From assembly GCA_020310875.1 (NCBI GenBank), contig CM035417.1, forward strand, positions 103,957,147 to 104,021,146: a stretch of 64,000 nucleotides of DNA, in the 5' to 3' direction. Origin of the DNA: Ceratopteris richardii (taxonomy: Eukaryota > Streptophyta > Polypodiopsida > Polypodiales > Pteridaceae). The translations under genes were made by a program, and so were the position numbers. Of this stretch, positions 31,575-40,397 are shown piece by piece (position 1 is the stretch's first letter; each line of letters starts with the position of its first letter). The notes beneath the pieces are model-generated. The model was not told where the DNA came from and ran no database searches. It saw only the letters and a program-made list of their open reading frames with translations.

Positions 31575-34313
31575 CCATATTTCGCCGAACCAGTCCATAT
31601 GTTAGATGGATTGTCGGATGACGAAGAAGAAGAATTTCTGAAGAATAATGTTGATTTGATGACAGTAGGAACTATTGATCTACAGTCTGTGGTAGACACT
31701 TGGAATGCTTCAGTATGTACAGTAATACCCATTCGCGAAGGAATTAAGGAGGAAAATACCATTTCGATTCAAGGTAATGAAGTACAGCAGCTTCTCGAAC
31801 CTTCCGCTGATACAGAGAAACATCAACAATTTTATGTTCCAGAAGATCAGTTAATTACTTATAATCTTGGAAATGAAGACCACCCTCGTCCTGTAAAGAT
31901 AAAGCAAAACTTACCTGAAGCTTTTCAAGCAGATTTAATCAAGTTACTCCAAGAATTTACGGACGTCTTTGCATGGGATTACAAAGACATGAAGGGCCTG
32001 GATCCTCGTATCTATCAACACAGAGTAATGCTAAAACCAAAAGAAAAACCGATAAGGCAAACCAGTTACCGGATGAACCCACATTATGCATCTCAGGTAA
32101 AGGCTGAACTTGATAGGTTATTAAAAGTGGGGTTCATAGTACCAATAGAACATGCAGAATGGATTTCACCAATCGTAATTGTACCAAAGAAAAACAAGCA
32201 ATTGAGAATTTGCGTAGATTATCGGAAATTAAATGCTGCAACAATACCGGATCCTTTTCCAAATCCTTTTTTGGATACGATGCTTGATAAAGTAGCAGGT
32301 CATGAGATGTATTCATTTCTAGATGGATACAGTGGATATAACCAAGTAAGAATGGCTGAGGAAGATATACCGAAAACTGCATTTATTACAAATTGGGGTG
32401 TTTTTGCTTGTACCGTAATGTGGTTTGGATTAAGAAATGCACCAAGCACATTTCAAAGATGTATGCAGGAAATATTTTCTCCTTATCTTACCTCATTCAT
32501 GCAAGTATATCTTGACGATTTTTCAATTTTCGGTAAAATGATCGCACATCTACTACATTTACGATGTTGCTTTCAGAAATGTAGAGAATATAGATTGTGT
32601 TTAAACCCAAACAAATCTGTGTTTGCGGTTTCATGTGGTAAATTACTTGGTCATATCATATCAGCACAGGGTATTCAAGTTGATCCCGATAAAATTTCAG
32701 CAGTATTAGAAGCTCCGGTGCCTAATACACCTAAGGAAGTAATGCGATTTATGGGACAAGTGAGATGGCATGGAAGGCATTTACGGTGGCTTGCTCATGT
32801 GGCAATACCACTGAACAAATTAATTTCCAAAACTGTAAGGCAATTTGAATGGACTCAGGAATGTCAGGTAGCATTTGATCGACTGAAACAGTTATTAACA
32901 CAGGTTCCCATTTTACAGCCACCAGATTGGGATAACCCATTTCATGTATTTGTTGACGCATCTGATATAGCAGTAGGAAGTGTACTGATGCAACAAACAG
33001 ATAAATGGTTTAGACCAGTATACTATGCTAGCAGAAGATTAGCACCTGCAGAGAAGAATTACTCGGTAACTGAGAGGGAATGCTTAGGATTAGTATATTC
33101 GGTAAAAAAATTCAGACATTATTTATTGGGCCGAAAATTTACATTTCATGTCGATCACGCTGCACTGGTTTACTTGGTTCGACAGCAACATATCGGTGGC
33201 CGCCTAGCACGATGGGTTCTACTATTGCAAGAATTCGACTATGATATCATTCATCGGCCAGGTAGTTCACATGCCTTAGCAGACTTTTTGTCACGCTTAG
33301 ATTCAGGTGAATCTCCGGTTGGTATAAATGATACAACGCCAGCCATTTATACTTCAGAACCAACTACTGAAGAATTATTAAACCAACCAGTGCCAACTAC
33401 GTATTATGATCAGTTATTGACCTTCCTCTCAAGTGGATATCTACCTTCTGAAATCCCCACAGCTACACGCCGAAAAATTGCAGGTTTTAGCCGACGATTC
33501 CGGTTAGTTGCTGGAGAATTATATTATACAGATCATACCGGAATCCTACTTCGCTGTATTCCACCACATGAAGTTAACTCAGTTATCACTTTGGCTCACT
33601 CAACTCCTTCCGGTGGACATTTTGCAGTAGATCTTACTCACCGGAAAATTCTGCAAAGTGGACTTTGGTGGCCAACTATGTATAGAGATATATTGGAATT
33701 TATCAAAACATGTGATAGCTGTCAAAGGACTGGACAACCATTACAACGCCATTACTTTCCGCTTCATCCAGTACTTCCTTTAGAACCATTTCAGAAATGG
33801 GGTCTTGATTTCATTGGTCCAATCACACCTCCCGCGGTATTCAGCAATAACAGGTATATATTGACTTGCACAGATTATGCAACCAGGTGGGCAGAAGCAT
33901 GGCCTTTACGCTTGGCTACAGCAGTTGAAGTAGTGAAATGTCTATTAACAGATGTCTTTCCAAGATTTGGACTGCCATTAGAGCTTGTTTCAGATCAGGG
34001 TACTCATTTTATGAACAAGTTGATGAAAACATTAACGCAGTCATTCCAGATCAGTCATAAATTCAGCTCACCATATTATCCTCGTGCAAATGGATTGGCA
34101 GAAAGTACCAACAAATCTCTGCTAAATATGCTTCAGAAATTGACTAGAGAAACACCGGAAAGATGGGATCAGTTGCTACCTGCAGTCTTATGGGCCTATC
34201 GCACTACATATAAGGTAACGACCGGCTTGACACCATTTAAGTTAGCCTATGGAATAGAAGCAATAGCTCCGATGGAAATTGTAATACCAAGTTTAAGAGT
34301 AGCAACGTCTTAG
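31575..34313 (+). CDS. Gypsy pol: reverse transcriptase, RNase H, integrase
   Basis: The first Met of the open part is 31599 (904 codons to TAG 34311-34313). RT: PIRQTSYRMNPHYASQVKAE, WISPIVIVPKKN, RICVDYRKLN, FLDGYSGYNQVRM, active site YLDD at 32508-32519. RNase H: VFVDASDIAVGSVLMQ, SVTERECLGLVYSVKKFRHY, HVDHAALVYL. Integrase: zinc-binding HSTPSGGHF...CDSCQ (33597-33730); catalytic Asp 33807 (GLDFIGPI), Asp 33993 (VSDQGTHF) and Glu 34101 (NGLAEST), counted from 31599 as residues 737, 799 and 835, so the 35-residue DD35E spacing is intact. The TAG cuts off the integrase tail. RT and integrase sites look functional; expression would need readthrough of two stops and one shift. Confidence 0.94.
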   Translation, partial: PYFAEPVHMLDGLSDDEEEEFLKNNVDLMTVGTIDLQSVVDTWNASVCTVIPIREGIKEENTISIQGNEVQQLLEPSADTEKHQQFYVPEDQLITYNLGNEDHPRPVKIKQNLPEAFQADLIKLLQEFTDVFAWDYKDMKGLDPRIYQHRVMLKPKEKPIRQTSYRMNPHYASQVKAELDRLLKVGFIVPIEHAEWISPIVIVPKKNKQLRICVDYRKLNAATIPDPFPNPFLDTMLDKVAGHEMYSFLDGYSGYNQVRMAEEDIPKTAFITNWGVFACTVMWFGLRNAPSTFQRCMQEIFSPYLTSFMQVYLDDFSIFGKMIAHLLHLRCCFQKCREYRLCLNPNKSVFAVSCGKLLGHIISAQGIQVDPDKISAVLEAPVPNTPKEVMRFMGQVRWHGRHLRWLAHVAIPLNKLISKTVRQFEWTQECQVAFDRLKQLLTQVPILQPPDWDNPFHVFVDASDIAVGSVLMQQTDKWFRPVYYASRRLAPAEKNYSVTERECLGLVYSVKKFRHYLLGRKFTFHVDHAALVYLVRQQHIGGRLARWVLLLQEFDYDIIHRPGSSHALADFLSRLDSGESPVGINDTTPAIYTSEPTTEELLNQPVPTTYYDQLLTFLSSGYLPSEIPTATRRKIAGFSRRFRLVAGELYYTDHTGILLRCIPPHEVNSVITLAHSTPSGGHFAVDLTHRKILQSGLWWPTMYRDILEFIKTCDSCQRTGQPLQRHYFPLHPVLPLEPFQKWGLDFIGPITPPAVFSNNRYILTCTDYATRWAEAWPLRLATAVEVVKCLLTDVFPRFGLPLELVSDQGTHFMNKLMKTLTQSFQISHKFSSPYYPRANGLAESTNKSLLNMLQKLTRETPERWDQLLPAVLWAYRTTYKVTTGLTPFKLAYGIEAIAPMEIVIPSLRVATS

Positions 34314-34667
34314 AAGCTGTTACCCGAAGAGTCATTGGTATTTCGGTTGGAAACACTTAGAAAATTAGATGAACACCGATGGCTCAGTTTTTTAACTATG
34401 AAAGAAATTCAGTTAAGACAGGCCAGGACACACGACCGAAATTTAAAGACTCCAGTATTTTCAGAAGGACAGCTTGTTATTCTCTACAATGCGAAGTCCA
34501 ATAGATTAGCAGGAAAATTCAAATTACGTTGGTTCGGTCCATTCAAGATTTCAGAACAAATTGGTCCGGCTACTTTTCGATTGACCACATTGACTGGACA
34601 ACCACTCCCAAAAGCGATAAATGGTTCAAAGCTACGGCCGTATCAAGTAGCGCCACCTCGGCTATAA
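34314..34667 (+). pseudogene. Gypsy integrase C-terminal tail, after an in-frame TAG
   Basis: Same frame as pol. LDEHRWLSFLTMKEIQLRQA, VILYNAKSNRLAGKFKLRWF and GPFKISEQIGPATFRLTTLTG match the GPY/F-type integrase tail. It ends at TAA 34665-34667. No chromodomain follows. Confidence 0.88.
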
Positions 34668-35002
34668 CAAGGGTACACAGCATATCACAAATTTTTTTTT
34701 TATTTTTCTTTTTGTCTTTTAATTCCTTTTGTTTTAATTCGGTGTAATCAATACAGTAAGTGTAATCGCCGTACTTTAATATCTATGCATGTCCAGCCAC
34801 CCGCTCCTTTTTCTTTCTTTGCATGTACGCACTCCAGATATAAACACTACTGTCCGTTTTGTGTAATCAGTACCGTTCTAAATATTCTCTGTATAAATTT
34901 CTTATATAACTCACTTAAACTCGCCGGATAGGTAATTTAGTCTTTTGCGACCACAACCATAGTTTCTGAATACTTGTGTTCTGCGTCTCGCATCTCTGTG
35001 TA
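34668..35002 (+). other. Spacer between pol and ORF3
   Basis: 335 bases, T-rich near 34690 and AT-rich throughout. It might hold a promoter or splice acceptor for the downstream ORFs (TTCTTATATAACTCAC near 34900 is TATA-like), but nothing decisive is visible. Confidence 0.4.
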
Positions 35003-37084
35003 ATGGAATCCTTAGCGAACTATACAGCTTTTGCCGATGGTATCCCTGATGAAGTAGGAAATTATCTGCATGTACGAGGATTGGGTAGTTTCGCCGAGCT
35101 GCCCTGGCACTCAGTTGAAGCTCACCCCTTCTCCGCACAGATCATTCAAGCCATTGCCCAAAGCTCCGCCACCGAACGACAGTGGACCTTCCTTTCCCTC
35201 CCACACAGAACCGTCATCACCCTCCAAGCCTTCGCCGACGCCTACCGCCTCACCCCGCAAGGTCGCGAAAATGGCCCTTCCATCACTATAGCCCGTATGA
35301 CCAAACTCTTTCCCCGTTCCTCATCAAACGAATACGCCATTCTATGCCGCCCCGAACCCGAGCGATCCGCCCTCCAGTTTCTTGTAGCCATCCTTAACCT
35401 GCAGAAACGAACTTATGGCATCTCTCGCCCCTTCTACTCCGCCTTAGATTTAGCTGCCCGCGAACCGGTAAATTTTGCCTCCTATTTCTTCTATAGAATC
35501 CATAAAGAATGTGTAGCTATCGTAAAACAGCTCCAAAAGGGTTCTACCCCCCGCTCTCGCCTTCCACACATCATCTCCTTCCTCTTCCCAACCATCCTCG
35601 CCGCACAACCCCCACCCGCAGGCCCCGCACTTCGACACGAAGAGTCCGCACAACCAATCGAGGACAGTGAAGAAGAAGACGAAGAAATTAATCAGCTCTT
35701 CCGTACCAAACGAATTCGGATCAGTTCCTCGGAAAGTGAAGTTCAAGGATCCGCCGAAAAAGATCAGGAGACCAAGCCAGACGATCAAGAGGAAGAGAGG
35801 TTCCATGATACAAATACATCGATGCACCAGGAATCATCAACATATTCATTAGCATCTGAGCATATCCAAACGCAGAAGCAAACGGACACGGAAGCAATGT
35901 CAACTGATAAAGTCTGTCAACAGCAGCAGCAAAAGAATCAACAAATCCACGAACGACAAACTACTAATGATGCACTGGATAAGCTCCTGAAGGCAGCCGA
36001 AACAACAGATGATCAACAGAATGCAACAAAGGTAATTAGCTCTAACACAGTTCGTCCTATTTTACCACCGCAACAAGAAGTACAGCCCATCCAGGATCAC
36101 CCCGACCATACATCATCATTTTCCCCTAACTACTCACCACCGAATTCTGACCAATTACGCACCAATACGGTTGCACAACCGCGACAACTTTCACAAACAC
36201 AAGCTGTTCAGGTATTTTCCGAATTAGCATCAATTGGACAGTTTCTTATTCACCTCTCCCAGCAATTACCCGCTCAGATGAGAGCTGATACAGACAACAT
36301 CTACAAGGAGTTACAGCAGAAAATAGAAATACTGGAAGCCGATATCACTCCGCTTCAAGAAGAAGTATACACAGTAAAAGCAGAAAATCAAGCCCTACAA
36401 GAGCAGGTGAGACAGCTGCAAGAACGACTCAGTGATCAAGCAGATATAACAAAACAGCGGGATGAAGCTCTGGAAACAATAAACAATCATAAAGAAATGT
36501 TGACAGAAGCTACTGCAGAAATTAATAGGTTAACACAGAATTTCAAAGATGCAGAAGATGGCAGAATAGCATTAGGCAACTTACTAGAAGAAACTAGAAG
36601 GAGGTTAACTCAAACAGAATTCGAGTTAGATACAACAAAAAACAGTTTATCAACAGTCAACAACATACTGCATAAGTATCTCATTGAAGAGCCTCAGAAA
36701 CAGAAAAGATTAGCAGATACGAGAAGAGAAAGAGATGCATTTTACAAAACCATCCAATTCCTGAACCAACAGTTAGAAAGACTCGAGAATCAATTACGTA
36801 ACAAAAATGATAACATCCATCGAATGCAGCAACAAGTAATAGATATGAAGACGGCCAGAGATGCAGCATTGGCCAATGAATTTTATTTACAGGAAGCATT
36901 TTTACAAACAGAGGCTGAAAATATACTTTCGGAAGCTATTACGATCAGTTCTGTGCGGACAGATGCACAATTATTAGAACCCGACACCCTGAAAAGTGTA
37001 TTAGAAACACTTAAGAAAAAGATTACCCGTATCTTTCGGTCAGCTAGAAATATGTATTTAGAAGGTCTCGAAGCAGAACTTTAG
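35003..37084 (+). CDS. Gypsy ORF3: coiled-coil protein of unknown function, 693 aa, intact
   Basis: An uninterrupted frame downstream of pol. I chose ATG 35003 (MESLANYTAFADGIPDEVGN). Residues 1-210 look globular (RQWTFLSLPHRTVITLQAFA; YAILCRPEPERSALQFLVAI; RLPHIISFLFPTILA), vaguely like the helical domain of 'putative plant transposon protein' in Athila-type elements (weak). Residues 215-420 are acidic, then Gln/Ser-rich with a Gln run. Residues about 428-650 form long heptad coiled coils (ELQQKIEILEADITPLQEEV and onward). No signal peptide or membrane segment is seen, so it is unlike a classical Env. The N-terminal coding part (35090-35640) is C-rich with C-ending codons, while the rest is A-rich like gag and pol, which suggests a fused foreign segment. 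Confidence 0.82.
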   Translation: MESLANYTAFADGIPDEVGNYLHVRGLGSFAELPWHSVEAHPFSAQIIQAIAQSSATERQWTFLSLPHRTVITLQAFADAYRLTPQGRENGPSITIARMTKLFPRSSSNEYAILCRPEPERSALQFLVAILNLQKRTYGISRPFYSALDLAAREPVNFASYFFYRIHKECVAIVKQLQKGSTPRSRLPHIISFLFPTILAAQPPPAGPALRHEESAQPIEDSEEEDEEINQLFRTKRIRISSSESEVQGSAEKDQETKPDDQEEERFHDTNTSMHQESSTYSLASEHIQTQKQTDTEAMSTDKVCQQQQQKNQQIHERQTTNDALDKLLKAAETTDDQQNATKVISSNTVRPILPPQQEVQPIQDHPDHTSSFSPNYSPPNSDQLRTNTVAQPRQLSQTQAVQVFSELASIGQFLIHLSQQLPAQMRADTDNIYKELQQKIEILEADITPLQEEVYTVKAENQALQEQVRQLQERLSDQADITKQRDEALETINNHKEMLTEATAEINRLTQNFKDAEDGRIALGNLLEETRRRLTQTEFELDTTKNSLSTVNNILHKYLIEEPQKQKRLADTRRERDAFYKTIQFLNQQLERLENQLRNKNDNIHRMQQQVIDMKTARDAALANEFYLQEAFLQTEAENILSEAITISSVRTDAQLLEPDTLKSVLETLKKKITRIFRSARNMYLEGLEAEL

Positions 37085-37429
37085 ATTTCGGGCCTACAAA
37101 TCCGGTGTTGTACTGGTATATTTTGATAAAAGTCATGATTTTTTGTGTATAATACTTTTCGCACATGTAAAAGACGGTCCAAGTCCAACATCGATCTCCA
37201 GAATGATGATTTTGATTCTAGAATCCCGGTAAGCAGCATGAAGTGTCATGTCTGAATGAAATATCATCATTCTAGCAAATGGCAGCTCAAGGTCTAGCAC
37301 TTATAAATGTGTATACCCGGCAAAGTATTTTTCTGCATAGTATTCTGCAAGTCTTACAACCATGTCTGAATAGGATATACTGAGATGACGACTCAGGGAG
37401 CGCATACTTACACAGAACCGATACTACAA
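37085..37429 (+). other. Spacer between ORF3 and ORF4
   Basis: No open frame of note. It may be a leader for ORF4. Confidence 0.4.
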
Positions 37430-37452
37430 GGTTTAGGGTTTAGGGTTTAGGG
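37430..37452 (+). repeat. Telomere-type tract (GGTTTAG)3
   Basis: Three consecutive GGTTTAG units followed by GG, the plant telomere repeat, ending three bases before the ORF4 ATG. Short tracts of this kind (telo boxes) also occur in plant promoters and 5' leaders. Confidence 0.9.
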
Positions 37453-37454
37453 TG

Positions 37455-37958
37455 ATGAAGCAAGATAGCGTCAAGGATGGTACTGATGCAAACGAAAACA
37501 AGACAAGGAGCGACGAAGTGCGAATACGACTTCGGGAAGAAGTGATCATTTCTAGCGATTCGGAAGACGAAAGGCGAAACGAACAGGATAGTGACGAGGA
37601 TTTGGTGGAGAATGTGAGTGAGGATGTTGATGGTGAAGATAACGCAAGAAATTCGACAAACATCACCAGAGGACCGAATTCCTACAGTTGGTTAAGTTAC
37701 CCTGGAGACAGTGGACTTGTTCCGCCACTAGAACAAGTGCGATCAGAAAGAATTGGGGAGTTAAAATCCTGGCATGGACCGACAGTCACTGTAAAAGGAT
37801 ATTTCCGCCAGGTGGTGATAGGATACTGTATGGTCACATGGCTTCTGCAGAAGACATGGATTCAACAGCACAGAGGGTACTTTGATTCCATACACGAAGC
37901 GCTTAAAGCACAAGATCGAGAAGGTAACAACGAAATCAAGAGTAGATTCTTATTATAA
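37455..37958 (+). CDS. Gypsy ORF4: small protein with acidic N-terminus, 167 aa
   Basis: ATG 37455 gives MKQDSVKDGTDANENKT. Residues 30-70 are strongly acidic (SSDSEDERRNEQDSDEDLVE). The rest (PNSYSWLSYPGDSGLVPPLE; TVKGYFRQVVIGYCMVTWLL) has aromatic and hydrophobic residues typical of a folded domain. No family was recognised. It could be an adaptor or regulatory protein of the element, or a captured host fragment. Confidence 0.55.
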   Translation: MKQDSVKDGTDANENKTRSDEVRIRLREEVIISSDSEDERRNEQDSDEDLVENVSEDVDGEDNARNSTNITRGPNSYSWLSYPGDSGLVPPLEQVRSERIGELKSWHGPTVTVKGYFRQVVIGYCMVTWLLQKTWIQQHRGYFDSIHEALKAQDREGNNEIKSRFLL

Positions 37959-37967
37959 AGGGCTTAG

Positions 37968-38141
37968 ATGTTCAAAAAGCTATTTAAAGGAAGAGCTGCA
38001 GCTGAAGAATATGAGTATGTAAAGCATGAATTTTTGAAGCAACAACATATAAGAAAGCAGAACTTCATGAAGAGGCAACTAGACCAGCTATACGAGTTTG
38101 AGGAAGTTCTGGAGGAAAATACGACCTATCACGTACAGTGA
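37968..38141 (+). CDS. Gypsy ORF5: small charged helical peptide, 57 aa
   Basis: Nine bases after the ORF4 stop, ATG 37968 opens MFKKLFKGRAAAEEYEYVKH and continues with Lys/Glu/Gln-rich helical sequence to TGA 38139-38141. It is short enough to be chance, but its composition and position suggest a coding remnant, possibly once joined with ORF4. Confidence 0.35.
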   Translation: MFKKLFKGRAAAEEYEYVKHEFLKQQHIRKQNFMKRQLDQLYEFEEVLEENTTYHVQ

Positions 38142-38218
38142 CACATTCCGGATTGAAAGATAATTGCTGAATTACCAGCAGGATATGGACAGTATACAGA
38201 GTTTTTCTGATGCGTGTA

Positions 38219-38304
38219 AAGAAGGAAAACAGGAGGATAGCCCAGGCAAAAGGATATCATCTACAGTATTGCACTTGCGGGTTCGAGTCCACCGTGCGTG
38301 CCAG
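38219..38304 (+). promoter_or_regulatory. Purine tract and tRNA-like segment before the 3' LTR
   Basis: AAGGAAAACAGGAGGATAG (from 38222) is purine-rich, but it lies over 60 bases from the LTR. In between is GCGGGTTCGAGTCCACC, containing a canonical Pol III B-box (GGTTCGAGTCC), and the segment ends TGCCAG right at the LTR. The true priming tract of this element is therefore unclear. Confidence 0.45.
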
Positions 38305-39380
38305 TGTTACAAGGCTGAGGGAGCGAGACAACCGCAACCGCAGAAGAAGGATAAACAAGACTTGTGGCTGAAATGACGGAGATGTAGGAAATTTCGCAAG
38401 AGTCGGTAAATGAAGAATGCGAGAGCAATAAAAAGCAGAAGACAGGAAGAGAAAAGAGTTCGATCGTCGCATCGTCACTTCGTGAGACTGGTGGAGCAGA
38501 GTTTATGGTGTTAAACAGACTCTTGGAGTGATAGTTAGGAGGGATGTATTTGAGAGAGACAGAAGGATAGATATGTCTATGTTCTATTGCGCACTGTAGT
38601 GAATAGAGTTGATCACATCGAAATTGAAGTATTCGGAAACCATGAGTAACATACTGCAAAAACTGTGTACGAGATATTGCTGAGGACCTTGAGTACTGTT
38701 CCATTCTATTCATAATTATTTGTTCTATTATTCTTTGGTCGGACCGATTCTCATTGGGTATTTTGTGATGTTGGAAGTTTATTTGATGATCAGTTAGATA
38801 TGATTCCGTATTTCTCGACTATGAAGGTGTGTGTGTGTTGTCTGGCGTGAGACTGTGTAATAGCCAGTGTTTAGTACCATTTCGGTTAAGTAACGAGGAT
38901 TTTATATGTTAATCAACGATCATTGAGTATTCGACCAGGATCTGTGTGTGGACAGAAGTCTTAGTAAGTCATTAATTGTGGTAGAAAATCCATGATCTGA
39001 GTCAGTATACGAAAAGTTTAATATAATCTCGATTCGAGTTGTCTGTGTATTTCATTCGGTGCGTTTAGTTGTCGCATGAAATCGTCTTATCGCGGGATAT
39101 TTTGAGAAGAGTGTATTTGCGTAGTTGTAAGTCTCGGTAGAATTTCTGTACGATTACCATACGTATATTCATGGACGAATGTTCTGACACTTATCATACC
39201 AAGGAGTAGTCAGTATTCAAACTCAATCCCTGTGTTAAGAGGTGAGAAAATACTAGTGATTGTATAAGCGATTGGGAAAATAGTACAGGGCCTCTGTCTA
39301 ACAGACCCCTACCACTCCCAAGAACCCGAGGACCCGATAATACTCGTCCGAAAGTTGGATTGAGTTATTATCATCTAACA
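38305..39380 (+). repeat. 3' LTR of the gypsy element
   Basis: Same length as the 5' LTR; 8 substitutions in 1076, no indels. Seven are transitions. Confidence 0.96.
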
Positions 39381-39385
39381 CTCTC

Positions 39386-39958
39386 TTCACTCTTCCTTTG
39401 AGGTAGAGGTTAAGCGAAACCAGAAGATAGATGAGAGTCCTCATAGACTAGATATTGACTCTGAAGGTAACTTAGAAGATGATGACACCCTTGTTATTGA
39501 TAAAAATGCGTTCCACATTTGGAAAATAAGCTTCATGAAAAGGTTGTTATTAGTCTTTGGCATGGGGCAAGGCCAGCTCAAGACACTTAAAAAATTACAT
39601 TAAATACAAGTAGGATAATAGAGGGCTTTTTTTCATATAATATCTTCTTAACAATTACTTTTTCTTCTTTTTGAGGAAGCAAATAGTGCTTTGCATGCTG
39701 TTTCTGAAGGAAAACGGCTAATCAAGAATACCCCAGTCACCTTTTTTAAGTGGCATTTAGGGTTTAACCCAAGGGGACCTAAGCCCACTAAAATACCTAT
39801 TTGTGTTGAATTTCTTGATCTGCCAATCAAATTTTATCCATGGGTCAAGAGTCTTGGAGCCATGATAGGGAGAGTTCTAGGGCAAAAATCTAAAAACCAA
39901 TGGGATAAACTGTAAGTGTGACGCTAAAATCATGATTGAAGTAAATGTTTCGAAAGTC
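39386..39958 (+). pseudogene. LINE-5 ORF1 fragment, middle part
   Basis: Continuation of LINE-5 after the gypsy element. LDIDSEGNLEDDDTLVIDKN, then in other frames LHEKVVISLWHGARPAQDT and NTPVTFFKWHLGFNPRGPKP, with EFLDLPIKFYPWVKSLGAMI, which align with the DUF4283-like domain of LINE-2 and LINE-3 ORF1. Several stops and shifts are present. It ends at MIEVNVSKV where the copia element is inserted. Confidence 0.8.
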
Positions 39959-39963
39959 ATCAA
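39959..39963. repeat. Copia target-site duplication, left copy
   Basis: ATCAA, identical to 48218-48222. Removing the element restores the LINE-5 frame VSKVIKTSIVIKD. Confidence 0.93.
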
Positions 39964-40342
39964 TGTCACGAGGAAGGAGATAAGGAAGAGAGCTCACACA
40001 CACACTCTCACTCTCAAGGAGAAGCACACACACAGATTGAGGCAAGGAAGAATGATCTTCTTCTTCTTCTTCTATTACATAGAAAGGAATGTACAAGAAT
40101 GACCTAAAAACAAGAATACAACAAGTGCAATATATAAAGACCAGTACATAAGGAAAAACCTAATGTCCACGAATGAGTGAGCTGGCAAGAAACAAATGTG
40201 CCATCACTCTCGGTAGATAGTCTAATAAAGCTCAATGAAGTATCCCTGACATATACTGGCATGACCACTATACATGTCAGAGAAACAAAAATCTGGTACG
40301 TGTCATCCTGGATCATCACATGTTGAGCTTGATATCTCAACA
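39964..40342 (-). repeat. 3' LTR of the young copia element
   Basis: TGTCACGAGG...TATCTCAACA on the plus strand. Contains a TTC-microsatellite (40046-40072). Three transitions separate it from the right LTR. Confidence 0.97.
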
Positions 40343-40356
40343 CTCCCCCTCAAGCT
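40343..40356 (-). promoter_or_regulatory. Polypurine tract of the young copia element
   Basis: Minus strand GCTTGAGGGGGAG lies directly next to the 3' LTR, a typical plant copia plus-strand primer. Confidence 0.9.
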
Positions 40357-40397
40357 CAACACCATATCCTGTAATCCAAGCATCTTCTGAAACTTCT

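Larger units (their letters stand above)
27817..39380 (+). mobile_element. Young Ty3/gypsy retrotransposon (11.6 kb) with three extra ORFs after pol
   Basis: 1076-bp LTRs (27817-28892, 38305-39380) of equal length with 8 differences (0.7%), and target duplication CTCTC. Order: LTR, primer site, gag, protease, RT, RNase H, integrase, then about 3.6 kb with ORF3 (693 aa), ORF4 (167 aa) and ORF5 (57 aa), LTR. No chromodomain follows integrase. The RT text LDGYSGYNQ and protease text LIDGGSG resemble the Athila/Tat (non-chromovirus) branch. It interrupts LINE-5 ORF1. One frameshift and two stops break gag-pol, but RT and integrase active sites are unchanged. Confidence 0.96.

Noticed and set aside
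35003-37084. Env-like glycoprotein
   Set aside because: No signal peptide, membrane segment or cleavage-like site; mainly coiled coil.
38272-38303. Functional tRNA gene
   Set aside because: Only a B-box-like T-arm; the stem does not pair well and no A-box or anticodon arm is present.
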